A DNA stretch of 64,000 bases, taken from contig NC_092568.1 of NCBI RefSeq assembly GCF_037975245.1, positions 1,738,001-1,802,000 of the forward strand, read 5' to 3'. Positions 24,596-39,500 of the stretch are shown here, piece after piece. Source of the DNA: Apostichopus japonicus. Taxonomy: Eukaryota; Echinodermata; Holothuroidea; Aspidochirotida; Stichopodidae. Every line of letters begins with the position of its first letter. The stretch's first letter is position 1. Under the pieces are notes generated by a model that was not told where the DNA came from, did no database searches, and was given only the letters and a program-made list of their open reading frames with translations. Both the position numbers and the translations under genes were made by a program.

Positions 24596-27500
24596 GTAAG
24601 TCAGGTGTTCTGTATGAATGTATATACCTCACTGAATGTTGCGCTAGTCCATGTTGATGTTGTGCTAGTCCATGTTGATGTTGTGCTAGTCCATGTTGAT
24701 GTTGTGCTAGTCCATGTTGATGTTGCTGTTACTCTAGTCTGTGTTAATGTTGCTATAGTCCATGTTGATGTTGCTCTAGTCCATGTTGATGTTGCTCTAG
24801 TCCAAGTTGATGTTGCTCTAGTCCATGTTGATGTTGCTCTAGTCCATGTTGAGGTTGCTCTAGTCCATGTTAATGTTGCGCTAGTCCATGTTGATGTTGC
24901 ACTACAGTAGTCCATGTTGATGTTGCTCTAGTCCGTGTTGATGTTGCTGTAGTCTGTGTTGATGTTGCGCTAGTCCATGTTGATGTTGTGCTAGTCCATG
25001 TTGATGTTGCTCTAGTCCATGTATTGTTGATGTTGCTATTCTAGGTATATGAAATTATGGGGATTACACTTTTGTGAGAGAGTTACTATAGGATTGGGCA
25101 CAGAATTATTGTAACCAAATAAGAATGAGATAATTTGCTAACATAGTCTAGCTGAACATTTATGGTAAAGAACAGAAAGCTAAACATCCCTTTGCCATAG
25201 CAACAATCCAGTAAACATATCATAAAATGTCAGAATAATTAATTTAACTGTAATTTACTAACAATTGACAGCTGTTTGAAGCATCTGAAAGCCAGAACCT
25301 TGTTTGTTATTTGGTATTAAAACATCAGTGAATTTCTAAACCAGTTGCTTCAGTTAATAAATACATATACACAATATTTGTTACGTCAATGGTTATCATT
25401 AACTCTGTGTCGCTTGTTAAACCTTTAAATGGAATGTGTCACAAGATGCTGCCTTTTATGGGGAAAGAACGTGAATTTCTCACTGTGAGGCTGTCACCCA
25501 GAAGTAAACTTAAATTGCTACTAAAATGTCAACAAATGTCAAACTATTACACCTAACATATGGTTATTCAAAGCCTCCCAATAAATCAGCACCAAGCAAT
25601 CTGAACTGAATGGAAAGCTTCAAATATTAAACACGAATAAAGAGGCTGAGAATTCTGAATTCTTTTTTTCAAGTGGTGGTAACTTTCATATCATTTGAAT
25701 ATAAATGTCATTGACATTATGTTCCAACTGCTGGCTGGTTGGGGGGGGGTTGGGGTGGGGAGGGGCGTTCATACATTGACTGATAACAATGTTGATGATC
25801 TCCTTTGCGTGGTAAAGTGTTTAATCAGTATGTAGGAGGAGAGGGTTTAATAATATGTTTAATCATTACTAGTAACACAAGTAATAAGTCACTAATCTAA
25901 ACACTATGACCTTTATGTGTGACCTTTGAAATTGTAAAGTTACTCTATTCTTTTCATCATTTTTCTACTTTTCTTCTGAATAGTTTCAGATTTTAATTTT
26001 AGTTTTTAAACTAATTTTCTCCCATCTTTTTTGTTAAATATGTTTATATTATGTTACTGCAGTCTTTATTCAGAAAAACTTGAACTTTAGTTATATGAAC
26101 TTTGGAATAATTTAACCTCTTAATAATAATAGTATTTTTCTCTTCTTAAATATTCCTTGTTTTCTTATGCACTCTTTCTGGGTAAAATATTGTTATATAC
26201 TAGAATAACTAAAATTTCAAATGGAAATATACTTCCTATCAGATTCACTTATGTTACAATTGGGACTTTATAAATACATAAATGCTTCTGTATGACTTAG
26301 TTGTATCTTACAGTTTATACTCTTTTAAACAGATGTAGGAATTAGTTTGTTTTTGTAGTATGGCTAGTCAATTTCATATTCTTGTTCGTACATATATATA
26401 TCTATGTAGCAAAGTAACAATGATCAATATGTACATTGTAGGAGAGATGTGTAGGTTTGGTGAATAGAACTACAGTAAGAGATCCCTTTGGGTGGATCAT
26501 AAAGGCCTATTTTTGTTTTATTTCAATATCTCCATAGTGACGGAGGGTAGCCGGTGCTACTAATTTATTATTTTACCTTCTTATTTAGGTACAATACAGT
26601 CTGAATTTGATATAAACAAATGGTGGTCCCCTCCCCTCCCAACAACCTCCAAAGCTCATTTTGATAGTCCAAACAGAAATTTTGGTAGTCTCAGCTGACC
26701 ATTTAAAATTTGCCCTGCATCTACCGTCAAAGTGTTTTGAAGGTATTTTTAAAGTGATAAAACCTTTAATGAGCTGAATTATTTCTGACTTTGAACATCT
26801 GTTCTACATGACGTAAATACAGTAAAGTAATTAATTTGACTCTTCTGTTTAAAAGGATATTTGCCAGATCTTTTCTCCTCTATCTTGAAGCTGGTCCCTT
26901 TAATTCTATGCTTAGTGTTGACTGAGTGTGACTTTTAGCACATTCTTAGATAACTCAAACAGTATATAATTTATCAACGTGCTTCCTCTGAAAGGTTTGT
27001 AAAAGAGACTTTTCAGCAAGTACTGCTTTGATTGTACATTGTTGCGTGTCAATGGGATCAACGTTTTTTGTTTTTTCCTTTTTTTTCCCTTCTGCCCAAG
27101 GCTGCAAAGAAACTAACTGCTTGAAAAGTGTTTGTGGCAATTACTCTCCCAACATTTGGCGCCAGTCGTATTTTCTCTCCCTATTCCCCAAAGTCTTGAA
27201 TACGATTTTCGAACGAGAAGGTCTGGCAGCTCGAAAATGTTACCGTTGAAGATAAGTGCCGACTTCTTTGTGCATTTGCAAAAGACATTAATGAGGCCGG
27301 TTAAAGGTGGGTCAGCATTTGGCTTCATCTGTGCTACCCTAAGGTCGGCAACATTGTGACGATTAAAAAAAAAAGAAGATAAATAGAAGAAGAAGAAGAT
27401 GCTGAAACTGAGCGATGCCTGTAAACCTGTTGTGTCATTGACCTTTCAGGTGTGTGACAATATTAACATATTGTATGTAATGGCAAGGATTGAACCTCGA

Positions 27501-30500
27501 TGGCAGGCATCTACATGCGATTGTTATCTTTGGCTCTGCTAAAGTACGGCTTATCAAAACCTTTTTGCTGTTATTTTTGAGAATGTACACAGAGTTAGAG
27601 TTTCACACACCTGGGATCTTTCACCACAAGCTATTTTCACTGAGGTACAGACCTACCGAAAAGCAGAACTTTGAAAACATCGTGCGAGAGTTTTGTTAAA
27701 AAAATACATTTCTACCAGGGCTGTCAATCTTCTGTAAAAACCCACCCTTAAAGCACAGGATATGAAAGAGGGATACCTTTGACGATTCTCATGTTATATC
27801 ATACATGGTTGTCCCACTTTTAGGAACGTCTATAGGCCAATCACTCGCGGTGACTTCCAGATAATTATTGCCATGAAATGTTTTAAACAAAGGTTGGATT
27901 AAAAAAAAATTATCACTACTTTGGAAGAGGATTTTCACAGGATGAAACTCATCTTTTTCTCTCTGGCCAATTCAAAGGCTCAGAGTCACAACGTCCAAAG
28001 TCGCTGTCATGGTAATGTACCAGGTGCGTATCCAGGGGGGGGGGCGTTGCGGGCGCGCGCCCCCCGGGTAAGGAAAAGAGGAGAGAAAAAAAGAGAAGAA
28101 AAAAGGGAAAAGGAGGGGAAAAAAGAAAAGGAGGAGAGGAAGGAAGGGAAAAGAAAAAGAAGAAAGAGAGAAAAAGGAGAAAAGGAGGGAGTAGAAGATA
28201 GCCAAGACCTCGGGAAGAGAAAGATCCCTATTATATACACAGGGTAGCCAGTGACAGATCAAGGATTACGGAGGGGGTGTGCGCCTCACCCTACCCCTTA
28301 CCCCGACAACTCCATTTTTGACGTTTCCATTTTTCCTCTCTCACTAATGTACTTGAACTCGACCGAGTCGTCAGGGAATATAACGCATTTCGGGAAGGGG
28401 GCGACCGCCCCCCCCCACTCGAGCAAATTTTCTTTATGACATCGCTAGTAATTTCAAAATAGACAATGCTTATATAGATGCAACTTACAAGGCCTGGGAA
28501 GTGTCATTTCCAGCGATCTGGGAGGCAATTTCGGCCAAAATTTTTCTTGTACGCTTCGCGCCAACTCATGGTGGCGCTTCGCTTAGATAGTTTGCCTACA
28601 GGCTTCGCCCTCCCTTGGCAATTACTCGCTACACGCCTGTTCGAATTTGTAAAGCAAAGAGCAGATATAACATATCAATGAGCATTGAAATGCATGTTCC
28701 ACGATGTACAGCCTCAAAAACTGTCAATGTGTGTAGTCAAAGGCGTAGGAGCCAGATTGGATTTGGGGGCTGTAATGACTTGCCCGAAAAAAAAGCCAAA
28801 ATTTTTCGCGCGCTATGCGCGCATTCAACATGTCGATGCTAATATCATATAGGCAAGATCGGTCATTACATTGTATGGCATCGTGTACCGCACGGTCCGT
28901 CAAAGTTGCACAGTATACCGCCGGATGCTAATGTAAACAACCAAATGTCTTATGTAGATGGAGAAAAACCATACAGATCCATTTATGTCAAAACTCTCTT
29001 TTACAGTAGTAATGTCGGCCAAGCTTACAACTTTATTTCAATTACCAAGGAGATCATTTTAAGCTATTCATTGCTATATATTTTTCTTTCAGTAGGTGCC
29101 CAAAAAAAATGGGAAAACAATTGGGGGGGGGGCTGCAGCCCCCGCCTCCTACGGGACCTACGCCTATGAGTGAAGTGTTCGGTTTCGATATACCTGATAT
29201 CGGAAATATCTCCTATTTTTCTGTTCCTTCAACCAAGTTTTGTAAAAGCCCTTATAAGAGGTTGCAATATTTCTACACCAATAAATTAACTGTGTCGGAA
29301 TTTTCCAAAATTTCCTCACCAACATTCTTCATCATACTTTCCTCTACTCGTTCAATTTTGACCTGTCTGTTAGGGGTTCAAGGAGGTTTTTCTATATTGG
29401 TTGTCTATAGATTGAATTTTCTGCAACATTATAGGTATGTTTTCCAGTGATTTTATTCACGAGATAAGTGAATTTTCAAATTCTCAACAAGCTTGGGCTT
29501 AAAACCTTGAAAAGTGGGGCTTTCGGATATTGTGGGCCGTGACGTAGAATAACCTACAAAAGCAATGATCCATAGGACATGCAATCAGGTCGAACATGAT
29601 GTGTGACTGGTGACAATCTTCAAAAAGGTTATGGATGGAAAAAAAAAAACTTTTGGGAAATACTTGGAAGTGCCATTTCCGGTGATCTGGGGGGTATCAA
29701 AACCAGAAATTTTCTTGTACGCTCCGCGCCAACCGATGGTGGCGCTCCGCTTAGATAGTAATTCGCGCCCCCCGGGTTAGAAAATCCTGGATACGCGCCT
29801 GTGTACGGTACCTTGCACTGAATTATTCATAAATCTGACAGTTGCATTGGCCTCTGTTACACTCACATTTCATTCAGATCGTGGGATGCAGAAAAATGAA
29901 GATAACTTTTACATTTTCCCCATTAAAAGTTCAAATTTACAAAAAGGTAAAATGCAGTTGCGGGTAATAATGAGCTTTGACAATGCATCCTCTCTTCGAA
30001 ATGATTACATTTTGAAATACTGGCTGTAAGGTTATATAACAGATAAAATCGAGACAGGTCACAGTATGCTTAGCCTGAATAGTTTCATTTAGCCTTTACC
30101 CTTTCACCCTGCGATGCCCGATTGCTGATCCTCATCTCCGGCTCTTTGGCAGTCGAAGTTTGAACGGGGAAATAGAAGCGATACCCTTTGCCGTCCTCAC
30201 TCGAGAGGCCGGCAGAATCGCTGAAGCAAAAAAGAATCTCCAAAAGAGGTACTGTACATACCAGTTACTTGATGATATTTCCTTTCCTTTTTTAATTTCT
30301 TTGTTTTTCTTTTTTTGCTGATGCAGGTTGGAGAAGAGTCATCAAGAACTTCACGAGGTGAATCAAGACTTAGAGGAGAGGATTCTAGATGTGGTGAGTT
30401 AATGCTGCTGCTGTCTTTTCTCTAGGATAGATTTCATACAGTCTTCTCCTTCACAGACAGATGAGACATTAAGACGTTTTTCCGATGATGACGTTAGAGG

Positions 30501-33500
30501 GGCGCATGCATGACAGATTAGTCAGCGAAATGTAATGCAGAATTTCTCCTTTTTTTTTTTCTTCCCCCTTTTCGATTGGGTTTTAAGATTTAGCTCTCAG
30601 GTTTTTTGAGTTTTTCTTGCTGCATACATGATGAGAAATATAAACTGGTATATGTAACTGATAAGTGCTGGAAATGACAGAATGCAAACTTCATAAAGAA
30701 GACTTCAACAAACAGTATCCTCAAAACATTAACTAGTACTGTTTTGCCCCACTTGTGTCTCACATCTGTTTGGTTGTGAGACTCGTTGCTGAATTGGTTT
30801 GTTTTTTCAAGTTGTTAAATAATTAACCCCCCTACCCACTCCTTTCCCCACCACTCCCCTAAGGCGGTCCTTGTTATCACAGCAAGTAGAGGGAATATTT
30901 TGATTTGAACTTTTGAGACATGTTCATTCTAAAATAAACTGATAAATTTAGCTGATACAAAACTTGGACTGTTATTAATGTCAGCGCTGTATCCAGGACA
31001 AGTTGCACCGGTGCTGGTTGTTGTTTTCAATTTCCTGGCTTATTTGAGCCATTATGCGACATGTTTATGATTCTTTTCTATTGATGGTCTTCATTTCTAG
31101 TTGTGGCAATCAGTGAGTTCTGAATATGAAGTATCGTTTTCTGATTAGTGCTGGGTAGTTAAGACCGAGTGTTGGTTAATGCCGACCACTGCTGACGGTT
31201 GATGCTACATCACTAATTAGCGTCCTCATAACATAGCTAAAACAGGTATCTTGTTGACTTTCACTGGACAGTACGACTAAGCAATGATTGATGCCGACCA
31301 CTGCTGAAGGTTGATGCTACATCACTGATTAGCGTCCTCAATGCATATCTAAAACAAGTATCTTGCTGTCCTTATACTGGACAGTACGACTAAGCAACGA
31401 TTGATACCGCCACTGCTGATGGTTGTCGCTACATCACTGATTAGCGTCCTCAAAACATATCTAGAACAAGTATCTTGCTGTCCTTATGCTGGACAGTACG
31501 ACTAAGCAACGATTGATACCAACCACTGTTGATGGTTGTCGCTACATCACTGATTAGCGTCCTCAAAACATATCTAGAATAAGTATACCTAATAATGGAC
31601 AGTAATATAACTAAATAATGATTGAAGCCAACCACTGCTGTTGGTTGTCACTACATCACTGATATCTAGAACAAGTATCTTGATGTCTATAATACTGTAA
31701 AAACTCTCTCCCATTCCTTGAGGGGGAAAAAATACCATTATTTGTTGCTTTAATTCCACATATTGTTACTGCATTGTGTGGAATTTTAGTGTTGAAGTCA
31801 GATTACAGCCGACCAGATTTGACTGCTTTCCAGCATATTAGATACATCACAAACGTTACGATATAATAGAGCTGTTATGTAATACTATGCATATTCTGGA
31901 TATCAATCTCAACCAGAACCCAAAGAAAGTATCAATGTGATACTTCCTGATAAATAAAGTATCTGTATGAATCTAGTTTTTGAAAATGCGATGTACTCCT
32001 TTAATGCGTCTGTGTCCTTGGGAAATCCGATGTAGTTTTATCAGATCTGAATAAACGAGAGAATCTTAACTTCACAATGTGAGATTCTGTATAAGGCTTC
32101 TTCTTTGCACGTCGTAGGAAGCATTCGGCCGCCGTGCATTCATGTAGCGGAGATGTGCTGAAAGCTTTTGTGCTTGTATTTTATAGACATTGTTTGGTGT
32201 TAAGTGGAGACCACTGAAAACATAATTATAAATCGATGGTGGCGTAACTCGATCAAATTTGATTGTTACAGGCTTGCTTTTATTTCTGGTTGAAACGTAG
32301 GTTGGAAGTCGGTTTGCGGAAAATTCAGAATTTAAGCATCTTATACTGTGAGCTAAGAAGGAGAGGTAAGGGATAGAGGATGGGAGACTAAGTGGAGTAT
32401 TCTGAGATAGGAATAAAGTAAGGTTATGTCCCTTGATATTCCACAGTTTTGTTCCTTTTAACTTCAAGTAGCTGTTCTTTTGGCAAGAATACAGTTCAGT
32501 CTGATATTTATTTCATTTCATTTTTATGTTTTTTAAATAATCACAACACTCACTGTCAGTGATGTAAACTCTATGATGCACTTTGAACTATTTTTGTACG
32601 CTAGATGCATGAATATTTGCAGAAAACTGTTGAGGGATATTATTATAGAACAATATTTCACAATGTCTCTCGGGGTTGTAATTGGCCATTGGACAACCAC
32701 AGTCAGCTGAGTCTGATCTCTGCAATAACCTGAAGTTCCATGCAAAAATAAAGACAAAGTTCAAAGTTCAAAAGATAAATTATGCTTCTTTGTTTATAAT
32801 AAATTGGTTAATTGGTATTATATATATCTTTTGAATATGGAACAGTTGTTTAAAGCAGCTTTCACATGGAATTTTAAGTGATTTCTTCAAGGCTATTTCA
32901 TTCTAAAGTCCCATAACACTGTTGATGACAGAGAGAAAAAATGTAATGTGAAATAATGAGTCACTCATGCACCAAGCATTTTACTGCCACTATTAAAGTA
33001 TTGCTTCCCTCTCTGAGACATTTGATTATCTTAGTTACAAAGTCTACTCAGTTGATGTCTGGAAATAATTTCGAGATTCAGAACCAACAAGGAAATTTCC
33101 TTTTCACTTTCGATGTGTTTTGTTAGCATGCTAATATTTGGTGCCAATGGCCTACCGATGACATTTAACCTTGGAAAAAAAAACTTGGAGGGAGTCTTAG
33201 TTTAATCCATTTAGCAATCAAATCTTGGGAAATTACTCCGCAAGAAAAACTTGCCAACTTTAATAACTTGACAAGCTGCCTTCAGGAATGTCGAGTGACT
33301 GCAGGAATTTTTTCCAAATGGAATTTTAAGTACAGTACATGTGCATGATATTCAAGTCTTGGCGTCAGTAAGCGAATACAATACCTAATATAAAATCAAG
33401 GTGACCATTGGAAAACCGTTAATGTGACTGAGAGTTGAATAAACCAGAAGTGTAGATATCTCAGCCAACTGAACCTTTCAGACTAGTTTTGTGTGTACTA

Positions 33501-36500
33501 TGTCAACATCAGTTAACTCTTAATCAGGGAACTTTGCTGAGCACTCTAACATTAACTGTGTCCACCAGTACATAAAGCGGCACTAGCTGTTTCTTTAAAT
33601 TCTTGTCAGATAACAAAGTATGGCCCAGCGAACAAGCTTGACCGAATTCGATAATTACATCTTTTTGTCAAGTGTAACAGTTTTAAAGAAGGTTTGGAAA
33701 CCACCCGGTGGGCGAGGAAGTCGTTCGTAGCTACATCAATTTATTTCTATTAAATAAGCCACACTGTGCTGAACAGCTGTCCTGGTGGGCCATGTATACC
33801 ACGCCTACAGTCCTGCTCTGCGGTATATGTGTACTTCAGACCACATCGATGTCCTCTGTCAGTTTTATCATTGTATTCGCAAGAGTACGACTTACTGCTC
33901 GGGTGAGTTAGAAGCAAATTGAAACCCGACCATCTTACTGGTATAGATTAATAGATATGGTATTTCTTGGGGGGGGGGGGGGTAAAAATCTGAGGGTATA
34001 CTGTATAGCTGAAAGCGTCCTGCTGCTGAAATACTCGGAAAGATAAATTGTGCCTCGGTCAAGTTCTACATTTATGGTTATTACATTACTGTAGCAACGA
34101 CAATGGCCTACGCGGTCAGCATAATCATTAGAAAGGAACAAAGTTATTATTTGACTGTAGTAAGAGATTGACTTAGCACAAAAATATTAGCAATATTGTT
34201 AAACGTTTATGATGTGGTAATATGTTGATTGTTTTACAGAGTTTGGATGTTATTGACAGGAAAGTGACATATTTAACCCCTTTTTATCAAACTGATTGCA
34301 ATATACTGTATGCATGTATGCGTACAGCAGCCCTAACATTATAAAGTGAAAATAAAAATAAAAAGTAACCAAAGTTTGTTTCATCTAGTCGTTACTGTTT
34401 ATCAAGTGATTCATGTATGAATCATACTGTACTCAGTACAGACATGAATAGCTAGCTTCAAGCTGCTTAAGAAGTAAAAGCATTGACTCCAACCTATTTT
34501 GTTTCTTTTTATTTATATTTTTTTTTATCTTTTTGAATAATAACTTTCCGAGGTGGATTCAGTCCCATTTTTTCTCCATATAAAAAGAAAAAAGAAAAGA
34601 AAAAAAAATTGGCCTCTGTATTGTGACTCACTCTTAAAATTTTATTCTTCTGGTTCCCTTTGGTGAGGAATGTAATTACTTGTTGTTTTTCGTACACGCA
34701 ACCCTAGATGGATAATACTACTCGTATGCACGTTTAACACACAGGCAGTCAGAGAATTGCCAAAGAGAGTGGTTTTGACTTTATTTGTGAGCCTTTTCAA
34801 GTGGAAATGATGTTGGTTACAGTTGATTAGCTTCCAAGGAAGCAGAACTACTGCGGTGATTACCAATCGTATTCGTCAAAAGAGAAGTAAAAGACACTCG
34901 TACGCACAAACAACAAGACAAGAAAACCTGTTGCATGCCAGCTTTCTCTGAGGTTATTATAAAGGGAAAATGATGATGATGATGATTATGACGACGACGA
35001 AGACATTCTCTCTTCGGTTAATAAGAGCGAGGATGCTGTGAATCTTGGCTGTTTATGAATCAGTGACTGTCTGAGTCATAAGAGGCAATTTCATACAGGC
35101 ATGCCACCTCATAGATTATCATCCTCAGTGTGGGTCCTTGACAAGCTCAACTCATCAATCTCCTTTACACGCTTTTAGTTCTCCTCATGTATTTGTTGAC
35201 GGCCAGTTTCGGAAAAGGGAAATTTAAGACATGAAAGAATTATGCAGCATCAAAAATTTACTTTGTAAAGAAGGGGTGAGAGAGGACAGGGTTTGGTATT
35301 GGTCAAACTACAGTATATGTCATTTTTATTCACTAAAAGTTTTAAATTTTTTTTAGTTTATAGCAATTCCATCCCTCTTATTTTCTGTCCTCACATTGGT
35401 TTAACTTCCATATTATATATGCTTGCTGTAGACAGAGCCAGTGGTCTGATGCATAATTAATTAGAGATTAGCTTTAATTGATATTGTCTGAGGTGCAGTT
35501 AATTTGGCTATATGTTTCCCCTCTAGTTAGGCAAAAGCAAGTGACAACTACTTTTCAATTATGCCTTTACATTAAAATTTAGTTTTCATTCAGTTAAGTA
35601 TCGATATGCGAGAACGCAATTTATTCTTTTCCACACCATCTCGTTTATTCATTTTATAGCAAAACTTACAGTGAAGTTTGATGCATTAATTTCAATAGCA
35701 AATGATCGACTTACTTGAAAAAAGGAGGTTACAGAATTGAACAGTCACACACATCTTGATGGTAGCAGCTATATTCAACTATCATCAACAGTTGAAAATG
35801 TCTCTAGTGTTTTCTGTTACATTATACAATTAATTGTTACAAATTAATTGTGGCGTAAGAAACAAACTTTGTCATAACTAAGATCCAACATACTAAATGC
35901 TGTTTAAGGTCTTCTGACTTTATTCTTTTAACTCAAAAGAATTATTATCGAAAAATAATGTTCCTCATTCGATTTTGGAATTTTAAACTCCTTAGAAAAT
36001 CACTTGAAATGATTTTAAAGGTAGCAAAGTCATGGATTAATTTCATAGAAAATGTTTACAGTACTGTGAATTAAATTTGTGATGGTTTATAGCCACGTTT
36101 GCAGACAACCGATCCAGTGAAACCCAGCAGTTTTCCATGATCTATGCTATCTAGATATCTAAAGTGAAACATACATCGTTTGTTTCTTAAATATAAGCCA
36201 CCAATTAGAACTGACCTCATTCATGCTAACAGCTTGAATACTTAAATTTGATCGTCTCACGCAGACATGGTCTCCCTTGTGAAAAAATTGTCTGACCTAC
36301 TTGTTTGTCAACTTAGAAACATGGAAACAGCATCAGAAACAACCGATGTACGTCTAGCGTTATTTGTGTATCCATCATTGTTATACTGTCACTATGGATA
36401 AATGTTTATCTTTCTTTAATAATAGAAATTAAAATAAAATATTCGTTTAAGTATTTCTACCCTTTGGAAAATTATTTGAGTCACTGAGGAAAACTCCAGA

Positions 36501-39500
36501 AGGAGAAGAAGTCTTTTCAGTACATACACATATGTTCGGTATAAATATATAATAATTGTAGCACATGTGTACTAACTTGTACTTTTCCTTATTTAAGGAT
36601 GTCTCAGTTACATCCGTATACATCCTCGGTCATACTTAACATGCAAGAAATAGAAATTAAAACACAAGCAAAGAAAACAGTTCATAAATATAGTAGATTT
36701 GAATACTTGATTTAATGATATCGAACGCCTTAGAGAGAAATAGACGCATATCCACCAGTGAAGTGGTTATCAGTCAAAGACTGAGCAGTACAAAAGCATG
36801 GTTTTAATTATATCTTGTCCGTGATTAAAGATTCGAAAACCTAATAATTGGCCTTCCCCTATGTCTGCCTGATGGCTATGTGCCTCTACATGGAGACAAT
36901 TTATACAAACAGATACATGCAGTAGTGTTACAGCTAACATAAGTTGATTAGAGGTAGCCTGCCAAATGTCTATTAACCTGTTCACACAGAAAGTTGTTTT
37001 TTACCTCGGGAAGCGTTTGCTAAAAATCTCAGTGGGGTACACGTTTCTCTAGAGTTTGGGGTTATTTTTTTTTTTTTTTTTGGTATTCTGGAGAAAATTG
37101 AAGCAGTGTATGGTTTTTAAAAAAAGAAGGGAAAAAAAGCTGCAAGCAAATGAGGACTTTGATAGATTCATTATTTCATATATAAATGAAGATGAATTTT
37201 ATTTTTGAAGCAATATGTTTTTGTTTTGTCCCAGTGAAGTTCAAGTGATTCTGGTAGGCTTATGGTGAGGACATTGTGGTAAGGTTGGTTGAAGAGGGTG
37301 GGGGGAGAGTCAGGGGATATGGGTATAGATGAAGTTTGGTACTTCACATTTCAGATGACATGATCATTTCTATCCAGCTGACTTTCTCCAGATCATCTTT
37401 AACTTGACTTTAACAGACTTTTAACTGGAGGTAATGTTCTTCCTGAGCATTCCAATAACTGTGGCCTAAATATAACATCCGTTTGGTGATATGTACTAGT
37501 AGGGATAGTTTGGCCGTCGTCTCTTGGCTATTGTAGATTAGAGGCAGCAACATAAAGTTTGCTTTGTTTCACTGTAAATGCCAGGATTCCAAAGAGAGGT
37601 GAAGAGACTAAAAGTTTTATAACAACGTGCATGATAATGCAATTGATACCCAATTGTTTGTCCACGTGCAGTTTAACTTACCTGGTACCCTGATGAATGT
37701 AGTTCTAAAATGTTATCCTCTTATCCAAGATGGAGATTTCCTAATTCTGGGACAAAAGTTGGTATACATTTTTGAAAATGGGATACCCCAATAATGTATT
37801 GGTATTGTTTATTTTGGGTTTTCTTTTATAAGATTTGTCACGATATTAGCCATTTCATAATTACTAGAATACTGCAAATTGAAGGTGAGATGAAGAATGA
37901 ACTCGTCTAAATGTTTATACTACACATCTGGTGGTCCACAGGTTCGTGTATAGAAGAACCATTACTTATAATACGTTACATTATGTAAATCAAATTACGT
38001 AATATACAGTATATTACACCCACTATACCTTCAGTGTTATACAGTAAAGTGAACAATCTTTGCAGATTGGTCATTGGTTTTTCATGTTGGAAAATTGTGC
38101 TTCATACACGGTAGTACTTGCTGCCTTGATCACTTTAAGCTAACACCTCATTTCTCCTTCCCTCCCCTCCCCTCCCCCTCCCCCTCTCCCCTCCCCTCCC
38201 CTCCTCCCTCTTGTTTAGATCTATCTGCCTGTCAGGTTCGTATTAAATTCATAGATCTATCTGTTGACTCGTACCTGTAGAGGATTGTTTACCTCCTCCC
38301 CCTCTCCCATCCCCTCAGCTCTCCCCTCCCCCTCTCTCCTCCCCTCCCCTCCAGCTTGTCTACTATATCTGCCTGTCAGGTTCGTATTAAATTCATCTAT
38401 CTGTTGACTCGTACCTGTAGAGGATTGTTTACCTCCTCCCCCTCTCCCATCCCCTCAGCTCTCCCCTCCCCCCTCTCTCCTCCCCTCCCCTCCAGCTTGT
38501 CTACTATATCTGCCTGTCAGGTTGGTATTAAATTCATCTATCTGTTGACTCGTACCTGTAGAGGGTTGTTTCTCCTCCTGCTCAAGTTCCACCGTCTCTC
38601 GTTATTCGCGTAATTCATTTCGATTGTAAAGCAGGTTGGAGGGTGAAGATTTAACTAGGAGGTGACAGTTTCAAGTGGTTTGTGACATGATGATTACAGC
38701 TTGCTCTAGTTTGGTTAATTTACCAAGATGAGATGGAAGAGTTGTTAATTTCCCCATAGACTTTCGTCGGGCTTTACCGGAATTGAAGCAAAGAACTGTA
38801 TGTTATTGGAGCATTCGAACTACGTTGATTGTACCTTCCTGTAGACCTGTAATAAGGTCGCAATTTAATAAAGAAAATATCGGTCCACAGACCCAGCATT
38901 TTCAAGGACCCTTGTTGGTGTTTGTGCTGATTTTGCTGAGGGTGTAGAAAATGCAGCCAGTGTTTCCTTAACCATTGTAGCACCATTGTTGGTGTATGGT
39001 TGGTCACTTTATCTGACAGAAATTTTTGGCTTAATTGTGATGAAGCATCAATTGTAGATACAGTATCTCTCAGAGAATTGGATGATAAATATGGTCTAAG
39101 CATCTATTGTGACTTAACTGCTAAAAGTAGTGGCAGTTTCAAATTTATGATATTATTTACCGTAATGTTGATGTTTACCAATACAAACTATATATAAATT
39201 ACATAGATTGTAAAGAAATTTCTCTCAGTATTGATGTAAATACGTTTCATTCTGGACTGGGTCGTAATTTGAGACATGAACAACCATAAGGAAAAGTCAC
39301 GATGCTGGTCTCAACTACGATGTTCATGAATTTGTGTAGACAGTGTCAAGATTTACAGTACAATTACGAACAAATTAAGCATCAAATGTTGAGGATTATG
39401 GGACATTCTCCTGTGTACTGCTCTGAAAAGAAATTCATCACAGGTTTTAATTACTTTTTGTCCATTTCTTTCTATCATCTTCTTGGAACTGATATAAACA

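Larger units (their letters stand above)
28021..29801. mobile_element. element pair or composite with 16-bp inverted ends CAGGTGCGTATCCAGG
   Basis: The left end 28021-28036 and the right end 29786-29801 are inverted with one mismatch (CAGG(T/C)GCGTATCCAGG). A GCGCGCCCCCCGGGTWAG word lies at about 28053 and 29764. Inside, a segment at 28497-28591 (CTTGTACGC..CGCGCCAAC..ATGGTGGCGC..CGCTTAGATAG) recurs in the same direction at 29666-29760. So this may be two related elements rather than one. No transposase frame is seen. Confidence 0.55.
24596..30326 (+). other. intron of the BEGAIN/TJAP1-like gene (5.7 kb)
   Basis: Between gtaag at 24596 and tgatgcag at 30326. It holds the 21-bp repeat, the nested element cluster at 28021-29801, a G tract at 25741 and the possible cassette exon near its end. 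No other gene is seen in it. Confidence 0.85.

Noticed and set aside
24601-24915. Repeat-coded frames on both strands (VDVALVH and TSTWTRA heptads)
   Set aside because: They are a by-product of a 21-bp tandem repeat inside an intron.
27921-28262. Lys/Glu/Arg-rich and Ser/Phe-rich frames
   Set aside because: They are produced by the 122-nt homopurine tract.
38074-38613. Pro/Ser-rich + strand frames
   Set aside because: Translation of the CT-rich 140-bp repeat in an intron.
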